Assembly: GCA_022360075.1 (NCBI GenBank)
Contig: JAKSDN010000738.1
Location: 1 to 5,246, forward strand
DNA: 5,246 bases
Reading direction: 5' to 3'
From: Kiloniellales bacterium
GTDB taxonomy: Bacteria > Pseudomonadota > Alphaproteobacteria > Kiloniellales > JAKSDN01
The notes under the pieces are model-generated. The model had not been told where the DNA came from and made no database searches. It saw only the letters and a list, made by a program, of their open reading frames with translations. The position numbers and the translations under genes are program-made. Each line of letters opens with the position of its first letter. Positions within the stretch are counted from its first letter, which is position 1. Of the stretch, positions 4,523 to 5,246 are shown in pieces.

Positions 4523-5245
4523 ATGAAGGACGCACAGCATATCCTGCTTGTCGATGACGATCCGCGGCTGTGTCGCCTTTTGACCCGCTACCTGACCGCC
4601 GAAGGCTTCCAGGTCGAGACGGCCGCCAACGGCCTCGCGATGCGCCGCACGATGGCGGAGAAGACCTTCGATCTGGTGATCCTCGACCTGCGGCTGCCGG
4701 GCAGCGAGGACGGCTTGAGCCTGGCGCGCGAGCTACGCGCAAGCTCGGATGTCTCTCTGATCATGCTGACGGGCATGAGCGACGCCGTCGACAAGGTCGT
4801 CGGCCTGGAGCTCGGCGCCGACGACTACATCACGAAGCCCTTCGACCGGCGCGAGCTCCTGGCCCGGATCCGCAGCGTTCTGCGCCGCGCGCAGACACCG
4901 GCACGCGCCCCGGAGCCGCGCGAGAGTCCGACGACTGTGCACTTCGGCCTCTGGCGGCTCGACATGGCCCGTCACGAGCTGACCTCGGCCGAGGGCGAGC
5001 GCATCGACCTCACCTCCTACGAGTTCCAGCTCCTGTCCACCTTGGCCCAGAGACCGGGGCGCGCGCTCTCGCGAGACCAGATTCTCGACCTGATCGCCAA
5101 CCGCGACTGGCAGCCGCTCGACCGCAGCGTCGACGTGCTGGTCGGCAAGCTGCGCCGCAAGCTCAGGGACGATCCGCGCGACGCCCGAATCATCAAGACC
5201 ATCCGCGGCGTGGGCTACATGCTGACACCGCCGGAGGGCGAGTGA
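4523..5245 (+). CDS. OmpR/PhoB-family two-component response regulator
   Basis: From ATG 4523 the protein has 240 residues, the normal length for this family. The receiver domain (about 5-120) has the acid pair Asp11-Asp12 (ILLVDDDP), phospho-acceptor Asp55 (VILDLRLPG), Thr83 (LTG) and the invariant Lys105 (ADDYITKPF). After a linker rich in Pro and Arg (about 122-137), a winged-helix DNA-binding domain covers about 138-236, with LTSYEFQLLSTL, the RSVDVLVGKLRRKL recognition-helix region and IRGVGYML at the end. It acts as a phosphorylation-dependent transcription factor. The start is uncertain: ATG 4523 matches the family but lacks a good ribosome site, whereas TTG 4424 has GGAGG nine bases upstream and would add 33 low-complexity residues. 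The stop TGA at 5243-5245 overlaps a GTG at 5242, a possible start for a downstream partner gene such as the kinase, which lies outside the window. It is divergent from the amide cluster; the regulated genes and signal are unknown. Confidence 0.93.
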   Translation: MKDAQHILLVDDDPRLCRLLTRYLTAEGFQVETAANGLAMRRTMAEKTFDLVILDLRLPGSEDGLSLARELRASSDVSLIMLTGMSDAVDKVVGLELGADDYITKPFDRRELLARIRSVLRRAQTPARAPEPRESPTTVHFGLWRLDMARHELTSAEGERIDLTSYEFQLLSTLAQRPGRALSRDQILDLIANRDWQPLDRSVDVLVGKLRRKLRDDPRDARIIKTIRGVGYMLTPPEGE

Positions 5246-5246
5246 G

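Noticed and set aside
1..5246. CRISPR arrays, tRNA or rRNA genes, insertion sequences, phage genes
   Set aside because: I found no spaced long repeats, no tRNA-like cloverleaf sequence, and no transposase, integrase or terminal inverted repeats by reading both strands.

Overview
The window is GC-rich (I estimate mid-60s percent; not counted), with strong G/C bias at third codon positions and clear Shine-Dalgarno sequences. The family mix (FmdA/FmdB, an AmiS/UreI channel, a stand-alone LuxR-type regulator, an OmpR-type response regulator) suggests an alphaproteobacterium, perhaps a Rhodospirillales-like or Hyphomicrobiales-like soil or plant-associated organism. The taxonomic call is inference; no rRNA or other marker is present.

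Layout. Positions 1-4206 hold five genes on the minus strand, read right to left: a LuxR-type HTH regulator (4206-3058); a 220-base gap rich in regulatory-looking sequence; the formamidase fmdA (2837-1611); a six-helix AmiS/UreI-family amide/urea channel (1533-1000); a small FmdB-like zinc-ribbon protein (950-591); and an HD-domain protein (498 to beyond the left edge, C-terminus missing). Gaps of 77, 49 and 92 bases, with no convincing terminator in any of them, are consistent with one transcript from fmdA into the HD gene. At the right, an OmpR/PhoB-family response regulator runs on the plus strand and ends one base before the window edge. It is divergent from the LuxR-type gene across about 300 bases.

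How the genes fit together. The channel would admit short amides such as formamide (or urea), FmdA would hydrolyse formamide to formate and ammonium, and the zinc-ribbon protein is the usual small companion of FmdA. The LuxR-type protein, with a PAS-like middle domain and no receiver domain, is the obvious candidate regulator. A perfect 16-bp palindrome with a CTAG core lies between it and fmdA and is its most likely operator. The HD protein belongs to a family that includes diiron oxygenases as well as phosphohydrolases. Its role in an amide-degradation cluster is the main biochemical unknown here. The response regulator is probably a separate unit whose sensor kinase, if linked, lies to the right.

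Every gene falls in a known family; I see no wholly new system. The points most worth a second look are the palindrome, a very stable hairpin between fmdA and the channel gene, an 11-bp hairpin and phased 8-bp repeats in the fmdA leader, the HD protein's presence in the cluster, the histidine-free channel, and the uncertain start and possible leader peptide of the response regulator.
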